A stretch of DNA of 64,000 nt from Vibrio sp. 05-20-BW147 (GCF_013369385.1 NZ_SZTO01000002.1:62001-126000); one strand, 5' to 3'. Positions 40,246 through 49,164 are shown, counted from the stretch's first letter. Notes: a model not told the origin generated them from the sequence alone. Translations and numbers: made by a program.

Positions 40246-40341
40246 TTATTGTTTGTCCATCGCACGTTTAATACAAATGGCAGCACCACCCCAGGTAATT
40301 CCTAGGCCAATCAGCATCATAATAATTGCGCTCGTTGCCAT
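40246..40341 (-). CDS. Small subunit of NSS-family transporter (MetS-like)
   Basis: 31 residues, MATSAIIMMLIGLGITWGGA then AICIKRAMDKQ. One membrane helix with a short basic tail. It starts two bases after the stop of the sodium-dependent transporter and has AAGGA 9 bases upstream. Tiny proteins of this sort follow NSS transporters in many bacteria; in Corynebacterium MetPS the small subunit MetS is required for methionine/alanine uptake. Too short for most gene finders, so it is often missed. Confidence 0.88.
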   Translation of the reverse strand: MATSAIIMMLIGLGITWGGAAICIKRAMDKQ

Positions 40342-40343
40342 AA

Positions 40344-41804
40344 TTATGCTTCCTTACGATTTGTTGCGTTGATAACAAAGCCCATAACAAACAGTGCTGC
40401 GATAATTGCCCAGCCAAGCGTTAAGTCATAACCACCGTAGCCTTCGGTAAACAGTGTCATCAGCTTGGTAGCAAGAATCACAGCAAGAACGGCTGGGGTA
40501 ATAAATTTCAAGCAAACATCGAACCAAGTGCCAATCGTGAAATCAGAAATCTTGTTCACGTATTCGCGAACATCGGCCACTTTGTTAAGCAGCCATGCCA
40601 TAAGTACGATTTCAACCAAACCTCCGACCATGATACCGACGTTGTTTGCAAAGTGATCAACGAGATCGAGCAGTAACAAACCACCATTGGTTGCAAATGC
40701 CATAGAGACAACCAGTCCACTACCGATAACAATCGTAGCCGCTTTTTTACGGCTCCAGTTTAGTTTGTCAATCAGTGCAGAAGTCACCGCTTCCATAATT
40801 GAAATATGCGAGCTTAGACCTGCTACCACCAACGCTAAGAAGAACAATGGTCCAAGGATGTATGGAATAGGTAGCAAGTTAATGGCCGCTGGGATCGTAA
40901 CAAATGCAAGGCCCACACCAGCAGACACCACTTCTGTGATCGGTTTTCCCTGCTCTTGTGCCATATAGCCCAGTACCGAGAAAATCATAATGCCTGCAAG
41001 AATCGAGAAACCGCAGTTGATTAATACGGTCATGAAAGCGTTGTTCGTGATGTCCGATTTTTCAGGTAGATAGCTTGAATACGCCAGCATGATGGCAAAA
41101 CCGATACTGAGGGTAAAGAAGATCTGCCCATATGCAGCGGCCCATACTTTAACATCCCAAATCTTGCTAAAGTCTGGTTCGAACATGTAGTTCACACCAT
41201 CCAATGCGCCAGGTAAGAAGATCATACGGCCAATCAACAGCAGTACCATGATGAATAGAATCGGCATCATGATTTTTGATGCACGCTCAATACCGGATTT
41301 TACGCCGCCGATGATAGCGGCATAGGTGATCCCCCATGCAATCAGCATCGCCAAAGCAATTTTCCATTGGATGTCGCCTAGATTGGTTGGTGAGTTATCG
41401 CCCAGCGCCAGATATTCACTGAAGAAAAAGGCGTTGGTATCACTTCCCCAACTTTGTGTAAATGACATCCCAAAGTAGGAGATTGCCCAGCCAATAACGG
41501 CGACGTAGTACACCGCAATAACGGCCGCTACGCCAACTTGGAACCAACCCAACCATTCAAACTTAGGGTGGATTTTACCTAAGGTTGCTGGTGCTGAGCC
41601 GCGATATTTTTGTCCCATACTGAACTCTAGGATCATAAAGGGAATGCCCGCGGTGACCATAGCAAAAAGGTAAGGAATAAAAAATGCACCGCCACCGTTC
41701 TCGTAAGCCATATATGGGAAACGCCAAATATTGCCTAAACCGATCGCTGAACCGACGGCCGCTAAAATGAATCCCGCGCGGGATCCCCATTGTTCTCGCT
41801 TCAT
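40344..41804 (-). CDS. Sodium-dependent transporter, NSS/SNF family
   Basis: 486 residues, about 11-12 membrane segments. REQWGSRAGFILAAVGSAIGLGNIWRFPY is the conserved first-helix region binding sodium and substrate, as in LeuT. NSS carriers take up amino acids with sodium; the downstream MetS-like gene points to methionine, alanine or a similar amino acid. ATG 41804 has AAGGAG at 7 bases. Confidence 0.92.
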   Translation of the reverse strand: MKREQWGSRAGFILAAVGSAIGLGNIWRFPYMAYENGGGAFFIPYLFAMVTAGIPFMILEFSMGQKYRGSAPATLGKIHPKFEWLGWFQVGVAAVIAVYYVAVIGWAISYFGMSFTQSWGSDTNAFFFSEYLALGDNSPTNLGDIQWKIALAMLIAWGITYAAIIGGVKSGIERASKIMMPILFIMVLLLIGRMIFLPGALDGVNYMFEPDFSKIWDVKVWAAAYGQIFFTLSIGFAIMLAYSSYLPEKSDITNNAFMTVLINCGFSILAGIMIFSVLGYMAQEQGKPITEVVSAGVGLAFVTIPAAINLLPIPYILGPLFFLALVVAGLSSHISIMEAVTSALIDKLNWSRKKAATIVIGSGLVVSMAFATNGGLLLLDLVDHFANNVGIMVGGLVEIVLMAWLLNKVADVREYVNKISDFTIGTWFDVCLKFITPAVLAVILATKLMTLFTEGYGGYDLTLGWAIIAALFVMGFVINATNRKEA

Positions 41805-42258
41805 AATAAACTCCTTTACGACTCCCTGAGGAATGAAGCTTTTCTCTTTGAGTGACGAATATGTATGAAAAACGGTCTCTCATACTGTATTTGAGCAATT
41901 AACCTAATGTTAATGTCATTGTTAGTTTTTATGTCGAATCAAGAGAGAAAGTTTAGAATTAAAACCCAATTTGTTTGATGTGTGTTTGCGCTGGTTGAAA
42001 TATTCAACTGTCGCGTGTGATGGAGAGTAGCGATTTATTTTGCGTTAAGCAATAGAATGTAATTGTTAAATATGGATTTGTTTTTTGTTTTTATTTGGAT
42101 TCTAGCGGTATATGCAAAGTTAAGTGATGGTGTTTTGTTGAGTTTTTAGTGGAATGTTTTGGTCTGTAGGATATCGCTGGGGGATGTTACTTTTTAAAGT
42201 TTTTAGGGCGTATAACTGATTTTTATCCGCCCACTAGAATATTTTTGTTGTATTAATG
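41805..42258. other. Intergenic region upstream of the NSS operon
   Basis: 454 bases, AT-rich, with no convincing gene. It lies between two minus-strand genes, so it holds the 3' end of the barrel gene transcript and the promoter of the NSS operon. A bulged stem at about 42204-42236 (TAGGGCG with CGCCCACTA) may end the barrel gene transcript but lacks a T-run. Confidence 0.5.
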
Positions 42259-42852
42259 TTAAAACTTGAAGGTTAATCCTAAATTAGATTGAAATTGGTT
42301 TACCCAATCGGTTTCAAACTGAATGACACAGTTTTGACCAGTTGTTGGTACCACACAGGCAGCACTTGAATTGTTATCAACCACCGTGCCAAGCCAGCGG
42401 ACTTGCGCTGAAACAGACAAGTTACTTGTTATTGGGTACTCAATACCACCGAAAATGCTGGCTGAAAATCCGACTTTATCATTTGCCCAATCGACATCAG
42501 CGTAAGAAGCACCAAGGCCTAATCCTAGGTAACTATTCAATCCTGAGTCTGTCGGGTAGTAAACACTACTTTGAAGGTGTAAATAGTGGAAACCGTACTC
42601 ATGTTTGATGACATCCACTTCTGAGTTTTGATATGAGTAGAACAAGCCAACTCTGCCTTTATCAAGTGGGGTTTCTAAAGCGATAGCATAGGTGGCCGAT
42701 GGGTTGAGGTCGAAGCTTTTTTGATTTTCATCTTCAACGGCCCCACCGATTGTATAGCCGAGAAATGGCGTAACCATAATTTGATTTGCTATTGCCGGAG
42801 ACGAAACATGAAGTAGTAGGATACAACTCAGGAGAGAAAATCGTTTTAACAT
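42259..42852 (-). CDS. Outer-membrane beta-barrel protein
   Basis: 197 residues from ATG 42852 (AAGGA at 7 bases); the frame is open 27 codons upstream. Signal peptide about 1-22 (SSPAIA). The mature part shows alternating strands, YLGLGLGASYADVDW and SASIFGGIEYPIT segments, and ends in GLTFKF with C-terminal Phe. The pattern fits small 8-stranded barrels (OmpA/OmpW-like, OMP_b-brl). Two cysteines (ACVVP...QNC) may form a loop disulfide. Function unknown; divergent from a 30-residue membrane protein. Confidence 0.75.
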   Translation of the reverse strand: MLKRFSLLSCILLLHVSSPAIANQIMVTPFLGYTIGGAVEDENQKSFDLNPSATYAIALETPLDKGRVGLFYSYQNSEVDVIKHEYGFHYLHLQSSVYYPTDSGLNSYLGLGLGASYADVDWANDKVGFSASIFGGIEYPITSNLSVSAQVRWLGTVVDNNSSAACVVPTTGQNCVIQFETDWVNQFQSNLGLTFKF

Positions 42853-42977
42853 AATAAAGTCCTTTTTCGCCAACTGTTTATTTGTGATGTTCACGTCAAT
42901 TTTGCATGACAAGTTTAGACAATTGCCATACATCCCCCATACTGATGTTACTACTTTGTTGCAAATGGAAGTTTCTT

Positions 42978-43070
42978 ATGGAACAAGAATTAAAATCAGC
43001 CTTAATCATCACAGCAACTGTCTTTGCTGTTCTACTCTCTTTTGGTTTAATTGCGATCACTGCCGCTTAA
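42978..43070 (+). CDS. 30-residue YnhF-like membrane protein
   Basis: MEQELKSALIITATVFAVLL then SFGLIAITAA. One membrane helix with an acidic/polar start. It resembles the E. coli small protein YnhF in size and form. TGGAAG lies six bases upstream of ATG. It sits 15 bases before the patatin gene, so the two may be co-transcribed. Function unknown; proteins of this type are often stress-induced or modulate larger membrane partners. Confidence 0.65.
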   Translation: MEQELKSALIITATVFAVLLSFGLIAITAA

Positions 43071-43085
43071 ATTTAGGTAACGCCG

Positions 43086-44246
43086 ATGGCAATAAACAGT
43101 GGTATTGTCACGAACAGTTACACCAATCTTGACAAAGATCGGTATGCGAAATATCAACAAGGGAAAACATCTTTGGTTGCCCAAGGCGGTGGCCAAAGAG
43201 GAATTTTTACTGCCGGCGTATTGGACGCTTTCATCCTCTCTGACTTCGATCCCTTTAATGAGTTCTATGGTACGTCTGCTGGCGCATTGAATTTGTGTGC
43301 TTACTTGTGTCGTCAGCATGGACTAGGAAAAGCATTCATACTCGATCTCACCACGGATTCTGAGTTTTTTAACTTATTTGGTTACATTCGGCAGAAGCAA
43401 TATCTGGGTTTGGAATGGGCGTTGGATAAAATTCGCTCTTATCCTTATAAGTTGGATCTTGATCTTGGTGAATCCATATTGGGTGAACGACACGCGTATG
43501 CTTCGGTGACGGAAACATCGACATTAACTGACCGTTATTTACCGATGTTTGGTCCGTTATGGCATGACACCATGTTGGCAACGTGTGCTATTCCGAAGCT
43601 ATACGCACACCCTGTAATGATAAATGGCACCGAGTATGTGGACGGTGGCGTATCGGCGTCCGTGCCGGTGCAGGAGCCATGGCGACGCAATGCGCGCTCT
43701 ATTGTGGTTATCCGAACTGAACCGTTTAGTGCAACTGACAATACGACGCCGATTAATCTAACAGAGATGAAACCGAGAGAGGCGGATTGGTTTCGTAATT
43801 CATTCGGTAATGTACAGTTAAAATGGCAGGATAGGGTGAGCCGTTGGCGCGAAGATTGGAGCTTGTTCTTTCAACAGCAAATTGCCGATTCCCAGGCGAT
43901 ACCTGATCACAAATTTCGTTTGTTAAATGGTGGGCGTTGGTTATTTGGTGCCGATAACATCTACCGCCTTAGTCATCTGATTGGCGACAATTTTGATTCA
44001 GGGCTGGCCGATATGTTGATGGTACATTACCAAACGTACTCTTTAACCCGTGATTTTCTTGCTAAGCCACCTGACGACACCTTTATCATTCAAATTACAC
44101 CGGATGCCCCTCTTCGCTCGAGCTCACTACTCAGCAGTAAGGATGACCTGCTTTTTGATTATGAATGCGGACTCAAAGCAGGGTATCGCTTTATTGAAGA
44201 CTATGACTTGGTAAAACGGAATAGGATGTTGGAACGCATTTCTTAG
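43086..44246 (+). CDS. Patatin-like phospholipase
   Basis: 386 residues. The oxyanion-hole glycine stretch is GGGQRGIF near residue 35, the nucleophile Ser64 is in GTSAG (62-66), and the dyad Asp186 is in VDGGV. This is the full catalytic set of bacterial patatins such as YjjU. There is no signal peptide or membrane segment, so a cytoplasmic lipase or acyl hydrolase is likely. The C-terminal about 180 residues are specific to the YjjU-type group. The Shine-Dalgarno is modest (AGGTAA). Confidence 0.9.
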   Translation: MAINSGIVTNSYTNLDKDRYAKYQQGKTSLVAQGGGQRGIFTAGVLDAFILSDFDPFNEFYGTSAGALNLCAYLCRQHGLGKAFILDLTTDSEFFNLFGYIRQKQYLGLEWALDKIRSYPYKLDLDLGESILGERHAYASVTETSTLTDRYLPMFGPLWHDTMLATCAIPKLYAHPVMINGTEYVDGGVSASVPVQEPWRRNARSIVVIRTEPFSATDNTTPINLTEMKPREADWFRNSFGNVQLKWQDRVSRWREDWSLFFQQQIADSQAIPDHKFRLLNGGRWLFGADNIYRLSHLIGDNFDSGLADMLMVHYQTYSLTRDFLAKPPDDTFIIQITPDAPLRSSSLLSSKDDLLFDYECGLKAGYRFIEDYDLVKRNRMLERIS

Positions 44247-44315
44247 TGTTCAACACGAACCCATTTATTCTCACTCTTACTTGGCAAGTGGTTCAAAAAG
44301 GGACAGCCTCAACTT

Positions 44316-44340
44316 GCTTTGCTTTGCTTTGCTTTGCTTT
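44316..44340 (+). repeat. Pentanucleotide tandem repeat (GCTTT x5)
   Basis: Five perfect GCTTT copies followed by T-rich sequence, 70 bases after the patatin gene and well upstream of ribA. Such repeats can change copy number by slipped-strand replication. No gene frame runs through it. Confidence 0.9.
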
Positions 44341-44483
44341 TTTTAGAGGTGATCTTCAGCGGTAGATAGGGGGCTATATGTTCATCATTTTACCTGTTTT
44401 CTTCCATTTTCATCCCATTGTTCTTCACGCAACACTGTTAGCTCGCCTTAGAACTGAGCGTCAAACAGTATGATTCTTTCTAG

Positions 44484-44500
44484 CCAAGCGTTGCGCTTGG
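44484..44500. repeat. Inverted repeat upstream of ribA
   Basis: CCAAGCG-TTG-CGCTTGG has perfect 7-bp arms. It lies where a -35 element would be for the promoter at 44507-44523, so it may be an operator. Confidence 0.65.
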
Positions 44501-44506
44501 GAAATA

Positions 44507-44523
44507 TTGTTATAATATAACAA
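44507..44523 (+). promoter_or_regulatory. Palindromic extended -10 promoter of ribA
   Basis: TTGTTATAATATAACAA is a perfect palindrome around its central A and contains TGTTATAAT, an extended -10 (TGn-TATAAT). A regulator binding the palindrome would block the promoter directly. Transcription would begin near 44523. Confidence 0.55.
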
Positions 44524-44650
44524 AACTCATTTGTGATCCGAACGTTGAAAAACAGAGTATCAACCCCCATAGTTGAATTGCAGATGAGACAACATCATGT
44601 TTAACAGAACCGTTAGATTAGAAGTAACCAATCAAGTGAGTAGAGATATG

Positions 44651-45244
44651 GCGGAAGTCCGAGCCAGGGTCGATTTTAAAGTCGGTGCAAAAAGTAATAT
44701 TGATGCGGAAATTCTTTCATTTCGTGGTTTGAAGACCGACAAAGAGCACGTGGCTGTCATTTTTAAATCGGCCGATAAAACGCAGGCAGTTCCGATGGTT
44801 CGCATGCACTCAGAATGCCTAACTGGCGATGTGTTCCACTCATCTCGTTGTGACTGTGGTGAACAGTTGGAAGAAACCATCAATCGTATGGGTGAGTCTG
44901 GCGGCATCATTCTTTATCTTCGCCAAGAAGGTCGCGGGATCGGCCTTTACAACAAAATCGATGCTTACCGTTTGCAAAGCGAAGGGATGAATACTTACGA
45001 GGCCAATAACCATCTTGGCTTTGATGACGATCTTCGTGACTTTACGGAAGCGGCACAAATGCTTGAAGCGTTGGGTGTGAAACAAATTCGATTAGTGACC
45101 AATAATCCGAAAAAAATACGTGAGTTAAAAGAATATGGCATTGATATTGTTGAAGTCGTCAATACTTCTGCACATATCAAAGACGGAAATGAGAGCTATT
45201 TGAAAGCGAAAGTTTCCCACGGAAAGCACCACTTGAAAGTTTAA
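44651..45244 (+). CDS. ribA: GTP cyclohydrolase II
   Basis: 197 residues from ATG 44651 ([13 protein letters not shown]). An in-frame ATG at 44597 would add 18 residues; neither start has a strong Shine-Dalgarno, and the shorter form fits the usual length. It opens the GTP ring in the first step of riboflavin synthesis. The zinc cysteines are in [18 protein letters not shown], and RQEGRGIGL is the catalytic segment. It is distinct in its N-terminus from E. coli RibA, so it may be one of two copies. No FMN riboswitch is seen upstream. Confidence 0.92.
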   Translation, partial: AEVRARVDFKVGAKSNIDAEILSFRGLKTDKEHVAVIFKSADKTQAVPMVRMHSECLTGDVFHSSRCDCGEQLEETINRMGESGGIILYLRQEGRGIGLYNKIDAYRLQSEGMNTYEANNHLGFDDDLRDFTEAAQMLEALGVKQIRLVTNNPKKIRELKEYGIDIVEVVNTSAHIKDGNESYLKAKVSHGKHHLKV

Positions 45245-45273
45245 CTCGGTTCTTGCTTAGCAATAATTGATAG

Positions 45274-45302
45274 AAAGCTCCACAGTTGTGGAGCTTTTTT
45301 TG
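45274..45302 (+). terminator. Terminator after ribA
   Basis: AAAGCTCCACA / TGTGGAGCTTT pairs with a minimal loop and is followed by T4-7. Confidence 0.92.
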
Positions 45303-45310
45303 TTTGTCAC

Positions 45311-45338
45311 TTGCAAAAAAAATGTAACTTTGTATTAT
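45311..45338 (+). promoter_or_regulatory. Promoter of the imelysin cluster
   Basis: TTGCAA (45311-45316) and TATTAT (45333-45338) are 16 bases apart. A start near 45345 places the Fur-box-like site at 45354 just downstream, where it could block transcription. Confidence 0.5.
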
Positions 45339-45353
45339 CTGGCGACTAATAGT

Positions 45354-45372
45354 GCAAATAAGAATAATTAGC
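45354..45372. promoter_or_regulatory. Fur-box-like site upstream of the imelysin cluster
   Basis: GCAAATAAGAATAATTAGC matches 13 of 19 bases of the classical Fur consensus, including the outer G and C. It lies between the probable promoter and the start codon at 45415. AT-richness of the region lowers the weight of the match. Confidence 0.5.
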
Positions 45373-45414
45373 ACTACGAATAACAAACAAAAATGCTCAA
45401 CAAGGATGCTTCAG

Positions 45415-46677
45415 ATGAATGCAAAAACTCTATTAGTCCAATCTTTAGCAGTGACAACACTGTTTGCCAGTGGTCACCTGCTTGCCGCGAATGTTACCAA
45501 TCAGCAAGTTGTCGAGCATTATGCTGACGTTGCCCACGCTGTTTTTGCGGATTCATTGACAACCGCACAACAACTTGAAAAGAAAGTAGAACAGTTTTTG
45601 TCTGCGCCTTCAGCGGCAAAGTTAGAAGAGGTTAAGCAGGCGTGGCTAGCTGCTCGAGTGCCTTATCAACAATCTGAAGTGTTCCGTTTCGGTAATGCCG
45701 TTGTGGATGATTGGGAAGGGCAGTTGAATGCTTGGCCATTAGACGAAGGTTTGATCGATTATGTTTCAACCGACTACCAATATGAGCTGGGTAACGAAGG
45801 GGCGAAAGCCAATATCGTTGCGAACACAACGCTGAAAATTGGCGCGTCGCAACTGGATGTTTCCGTTATTACACCTGAGTTGATCGCAGAGCTCAACGAA
45901 GTCGGTGGCTCTGAAGCTAACGTGGCTTCTGGCTATCACGCCATTGAGTTTTTACTTTGGGGTCAAGATCTTAACGGTACAAATGCTGGTGCTGGTCAAC
46001 GTGCTTACACGGATTTTGTTGTGGGTTCGCAATGCACCAATGGTCACTGTGATCGCCGTGGCGCCTATCTAAAAGCGGCGGCTCAGCTCCTCGTCACGGA
46101 TCTTGAGTGGATGGAAAAACAATGGTCTGCGCAAGAGAAAGGTAACTACCGTCAAGAATTGCTTGCTCAGTCGGCAGAAAATGGTTTGCGTAAAATGCTG
46201 TTTGGTATGGGCTCGCTTTCGCTTGGTGAATTGGCCGGTGAGCGTATGAAAGTGGCACTAGAAGCGAACTCGACAGAGGATGAGCACGATTGTTTCTCGG
46301 ACAACACTCATAACTCACACTACTACAACGAGCAAGGTATCTATAACGTTTACACCGGTATCTACAAACGTGTTGATGGCTCACTGCTCACAGGACCAAG
46401 CCTACATGATTTGGTGGCACAACAAGATAAAAACGCGGCCAAAGAGATCCAAGCACAGTTTGATACCACTCGTGCGCAAGTAGGCAAGTTAGTTACATCT
46501 GCGGAAAAGCAAAATCAACATTTTGACCAACTGATTGCAGCGGGCAATGCGCAAGGCAATGCGCTAGTGAACGAAACCATCATGTCATTGGTGGCGCAAA
46601 CCTCAGCGATCGAACGTGCGGCTAAGATTGTTGGCATCGACAGTCTAAATCCAGACACCGCGGATCACGAATTCTAA
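45415..46677 (+). CDS. Imelysin-family periplasmic iron-regulated protein (IrpA-like)
   Basis: 420 residues from ATG 45415 (AAGGA at 9 bases); the frame also opens 21 codons upstream. Signal peptide about 1-26 (ending LLAAN). The imelysin motif GxHxxE is intact: Gly173, His175 and Glu178 in GYHAIEFLLWGQD. The HCFSDNTHNSHYYNEQGIYNVY segment later in the protein is typical of IrpA-type imelysins. Family members are periplasmic or surface proteins proposed to bind iron. It is the first of four genes in one direction with matching gene content in other gamma-proteobacteria. Confidence 0.9.
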   Translation: MNAKTLLVQSLAVTTLFASGHLLAANVTNQQVVEHYADVAHAVFADSLTTAQQLEKKVEQFLSAPSAAKLEEVKQAWLAARVPYQQSEVFRFGNAVVDDWEGQLNAWPLDEGLIDYVSTDYQYELGNEGAKANIVANTTLKIGASQLDVSVITPELIAELNEVGGSEANVASGYHAIEFLLWGQDLNGTNAGAGQRAYTDFVVGSQCTNGHCDRRGAYLKAAAQLLVTDLEWMEKQWSAQEKGNYRQELLAQSAENGLRKMLFGMGSLSLGELAGERMKVALEANSTEDEHDCFSDNTHNSHYYNEQGIYNVYTGIYKRVDGSLLTGPSLHDLVAQQDKNAAKEIQAQFDTTRAQVGKLVTSAEKQNQHFDQLIAAGNAQGNALVNETIMSLVAQTSAIERAAKIVGIDSLNPDTADHEF

Positions 46678-46694
46678 TAATTATTATCATATTT
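46676..46694. promoter_or_regulatory. Second Fur-box-like site before the di-haem gene
   Basis: AATAATTATTATCATATTT matches 13 of 19 Fur-consensus bases. It overlaps the imelysin stop codon and is 56 bases before the next start. It could drive internal regulation, or be chance in AT-rich sequence. Confidence 0.35.
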
Positions 46695-46749
46695 AGAGGG
46701 CTCATTAGAGCCCTTTTGCTGTTTATGCAGTTTAGTAGGAAGCAATTCA

Positions 46750-48129
46750 ATGAAGCCGTACTTGCTCAGCACTCTCATCGTGCTCTCTTCAACCGCGTTT
46801 GCCAACGACCTTAAATCTGGTGGTGACACCAGCGTTAAAAAAGAGGGTCCAAATGCTTTTTCATTACCTGCAGCCAATCTTCCAATGAGCAAAAGATTGG
46901 ATTTTAGTGTAGGCAACAGTTTTTTCCGCAACCCTTGGGTGTCTGCGCCGGCCTCAACGGATGCACGTGATGGCCTTGGTCCACTGTTTAACACGAATGG
47001 TTGTCAAAACTGCCATATTAAAGATGGTCGGGGCCATCCTCCTGAAAAAGGGGACAGTCATGCCGTATCAATGCTGGTGCGCTTGAGCATTCCAGCACTC
47101 ACGGCGGAGCAGAAAAAAGCGGTGATCACCAGTGGTGTCATTCCTGAACCGACTTACGGTGGTCAGTTACAAGATTTTGCTCTTCAAGACCAAAAACCGG
47201 AAGGGCAAATCAGCATCCGTTACAGCGATGTACCTGTTACATTCAGCGATGGGACGACGGTGGTGTTGCGTAAGCCGACGGTAGAGATCCGCGATCTGGC
47301 TTATGGAGAGATGCATCCACAAACCTTGCTTTCTGCTCGTGTCGCACCTCCGATGATCGGTCTTGGTCTGCTTGAATCGATAGCCGAAGAAACCCTGTTG
47401 CAGTGGGCTGATGAAGACGATCGCAATCAAGACGGCATCTCAGGAAAACTCAATAAAGTGTGGGATGTGCAAACTCAATCCCTCGCAATTGGTCGTTTTG
47501 GTTGGAAAGCGGGTCAACCGACCTTAATGCAACAAAACGCGGCGGCGTTTAACGGTGATCTTGGCTTAACCAGCCATCTCTTCCCGCAAGAAAACTGCAC
47601 CGATAGACAAGATCTCTGTCGCAAGTTGCCCAATGGTGGCTCGCCCGAGGTGAGTGACAACATTTTGGATTTTGTTGAGTTCTATTCTCAGCATTTAGCG
47701 GTGCCGATTCGTCGCAACGTGAATGATCCGCAGGTCAAGCTCGGCGAGACGCTGTTCGTTCAATCAGGCTGTGAGAGTTGTCATAAGCAGACGGTGAAAA
47801 CCGCCAAACGTGAGGCATTGCCTGCATTGTCAGAACAAACCATTCATCCCTATACTGATTTATTGTTGCACGACATGGGGCCAGGTTTGGCAGACAATCG
47901 ACCAGAATACCTAGCCAATGGTCAAGAGTGGCGAACACCGCCGTTGTGGGGCATTGGTTATACGCAAGAAGTGAATGACCACACTTATTTTTTACACGAT
48001 GGAAGAGCACGAAATCTGATGGAAGCGGTACTTTGGCATGGCGGTGAAGCGGAAGCTGCCAAGCAAAACGTGTTGAAGATGTCAGCAAAAGAGCGCGATG
48101 CGTTGATCGCTTTCCTCAATTCGCTATAG
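46750..48129 (+). CDS. Di-haem c-type oxidoreductase (DHOR/DUF1111 family)
   Basis: 459 residues. Signal peptide about 1-18 (TAFA). Two c-type haem sites: CQNCH at 85-89 and CESCH at 341-345. The GDGLGPLFN-like context (DARDGLGPLFNTNGC) and WRTPPLWGIG near the end are marks of the DUF1111 di-haem family, related to MauG and cytochrome c peroxidases. It should be periplasmic, with haem attached by the Ccm system. Its place between two imelysins suggests an iron or copper redox step in the same system. ATG 46750 has AGGAAG. Confidence 0.9.
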   Translation: MKPYLLSTLIVLSSTAFANDLKSGGDTSVKKEGPNAFSLPAANLPMSKRLDFSVGNSFFRNPWVSAPASTDARDGLGPLFNTNGCQNCHIKDGRGHPPEKGDSHAVSMLVRLSIPALTAEQKKAVITSGVIPEPTYGGQLQDFALQDQKPEGQISIRYSDVPVTFSDGTTVVLRKPTVEIRDLAYGEMHPQTLLSARVAPPMIGLGLLESIAEETLLQWADEDDRNQDGISGKLNKVWDVQTQSLAIGRFGWKAGQPTLMQQNAAAFNGDLGLTSHLFPQENCTDRQDLCRKLPNGGSPEVSDNILDFVEFYSQHLAVPIRRNVNDPQVKLGETLFVQSGCESCHKQTVKTAKREALPALSEQTIHPYTDLLLHDMGPGLADNRPEYLANGQEWRTPPLWGIGYTQEVNDHTYFLHDGRARNLMEAVLWHGGEAEAAKQNVLKMSAKERDALIAFLNSL

Positions 48130-48138
48130 GGAGTGGCA

Positions 48139-49164
48139 ATGAAGATCATACACATTTCACTTGCAATGAGCGCGGCGCTGCTCGTTGTCGGCTGCCAATC
48201 AACCACAGACTCGCACAAGGTTTCACAACATCGTAGCGAAGCGGTTTACCACCTCGAACGAGCGGCGGCAGCCACTTTGGCTCAAGAAACTACAGAACTT
48301 GTTAGCGCGTTTGTGCATTACTGCCAGTTGCCAGAGGCGGGCATGGAGACCGTCAAGAAACAGTGGCACCGCAGTATGTTGAGCTGGATGGCGTTGCAAG
48401 GTCAAGAGCGCGGACCTGCAGCGGCGCTTGAGCAAAGCTGGAACGTACAATTTTGGCCAGATAAAAAGAACACCACAGGACGTAAGATGTCCGCATTGAT
48501 TCAGCAGAACACAACGTGGAAAGCAGATGACATTGCGGCACAAAGCGTGACAGTTCAAGGTCTTGGTGCGATTGAATGGCTACTTTATGATGAAAGTTCA
48601 GATCTCAGTCGAAATGCTCAAACTTGCCAAACTGGGGTCGCGATTAGCCGTCATCTCAATCAAAACACGCAACGTATTTCAGATGCATGGTCAAGTAACC
48701 CTTGGGCATCGCTCAATGAGAAAGAGTGGCACTCAGAGTACATTTCACTGCTGTCAAACCAATTGGAATATGCGATGAAAAAGCTGAGCCGTCCGTTAGC
48801 CAATATTGGTCAACCTCGCCCTTATTTTTCTGAATCATGGCGCTCTCAAACCTCGCTTTCCAATCTAAAAGCGAACGTGGAAGCATTAAAAGCGCTTTAT
48901 TTAGCCAATGGAGAGGGGCTAGACGCTACATTGAGGGGAATGGATAAAGCAGAGTTGGCAGATCGAGTGGTGAATCAGTTTGATGTCACTTTAGCAACTT
49001 GGCCTGAGCAAACGAGCTTGTTTGCAACATTGCAAGACAAAGAAGGCTATCGAATGGCGTTGACTCAGTTACGCAAACTGGAGCAGTTGAAGTACCTCAT
49101 CCACGATGAAGTGGCGGTCGAGTTGGGCGTCGTTATAGGATTCAATGCAACCGATGGTGACTAA
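48139..49164 (+). CDS. Imelysin-family lipoprotein (COG3489-like)
   Basis: 341 residues from ATG 48139 (GGGAG upstream). Lipobox VVGC at about residues 17-20 (LLVVGCQST) predicts a lipid-anchored Cys. The imelysin helix motif is altered: GLGAIE at 141-146 keeps Gly and Glu but has Gly143 instead of the His of GxHxxE. A second, half-similar helical bundle follows (HSEYISLLSNQLEYAMKKL). It is four-helix-bundle type, paired with a true imelysin. It follows the di-haem gene by 9 bases and overlaps the DUF1513 gene by 20. Confidence 0.86.
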   Translation: MKIIHISLAMSAALLVVGCQSTTDSHKVSQHRSEAVYHLERAAAATLAQETTELVSAFVHYCQLPEAGMETVKKQWHRSMLSWMALQGQERGPAAALEQSWNVQFWPDKKNTTGRKMSALIQQNTTWKADDIAAQSVTVQGLGAIEWLLYDESSDLSRNAQTCQTGVAISRHLNQNTQRISDAWSSNPWASLNEKEWHSEYISLLSNQLEYAMKKLSRPLANIGQPRPYFSESWRSQTSLSNLKANVEALKALYLANGEGLDATLRGMDKAELADRVVNQFDVTLATWPEQTSLFATLQDKEGYRMALTQLRKLEQLKYLIHDEVAVELGVVIGFNATDGD

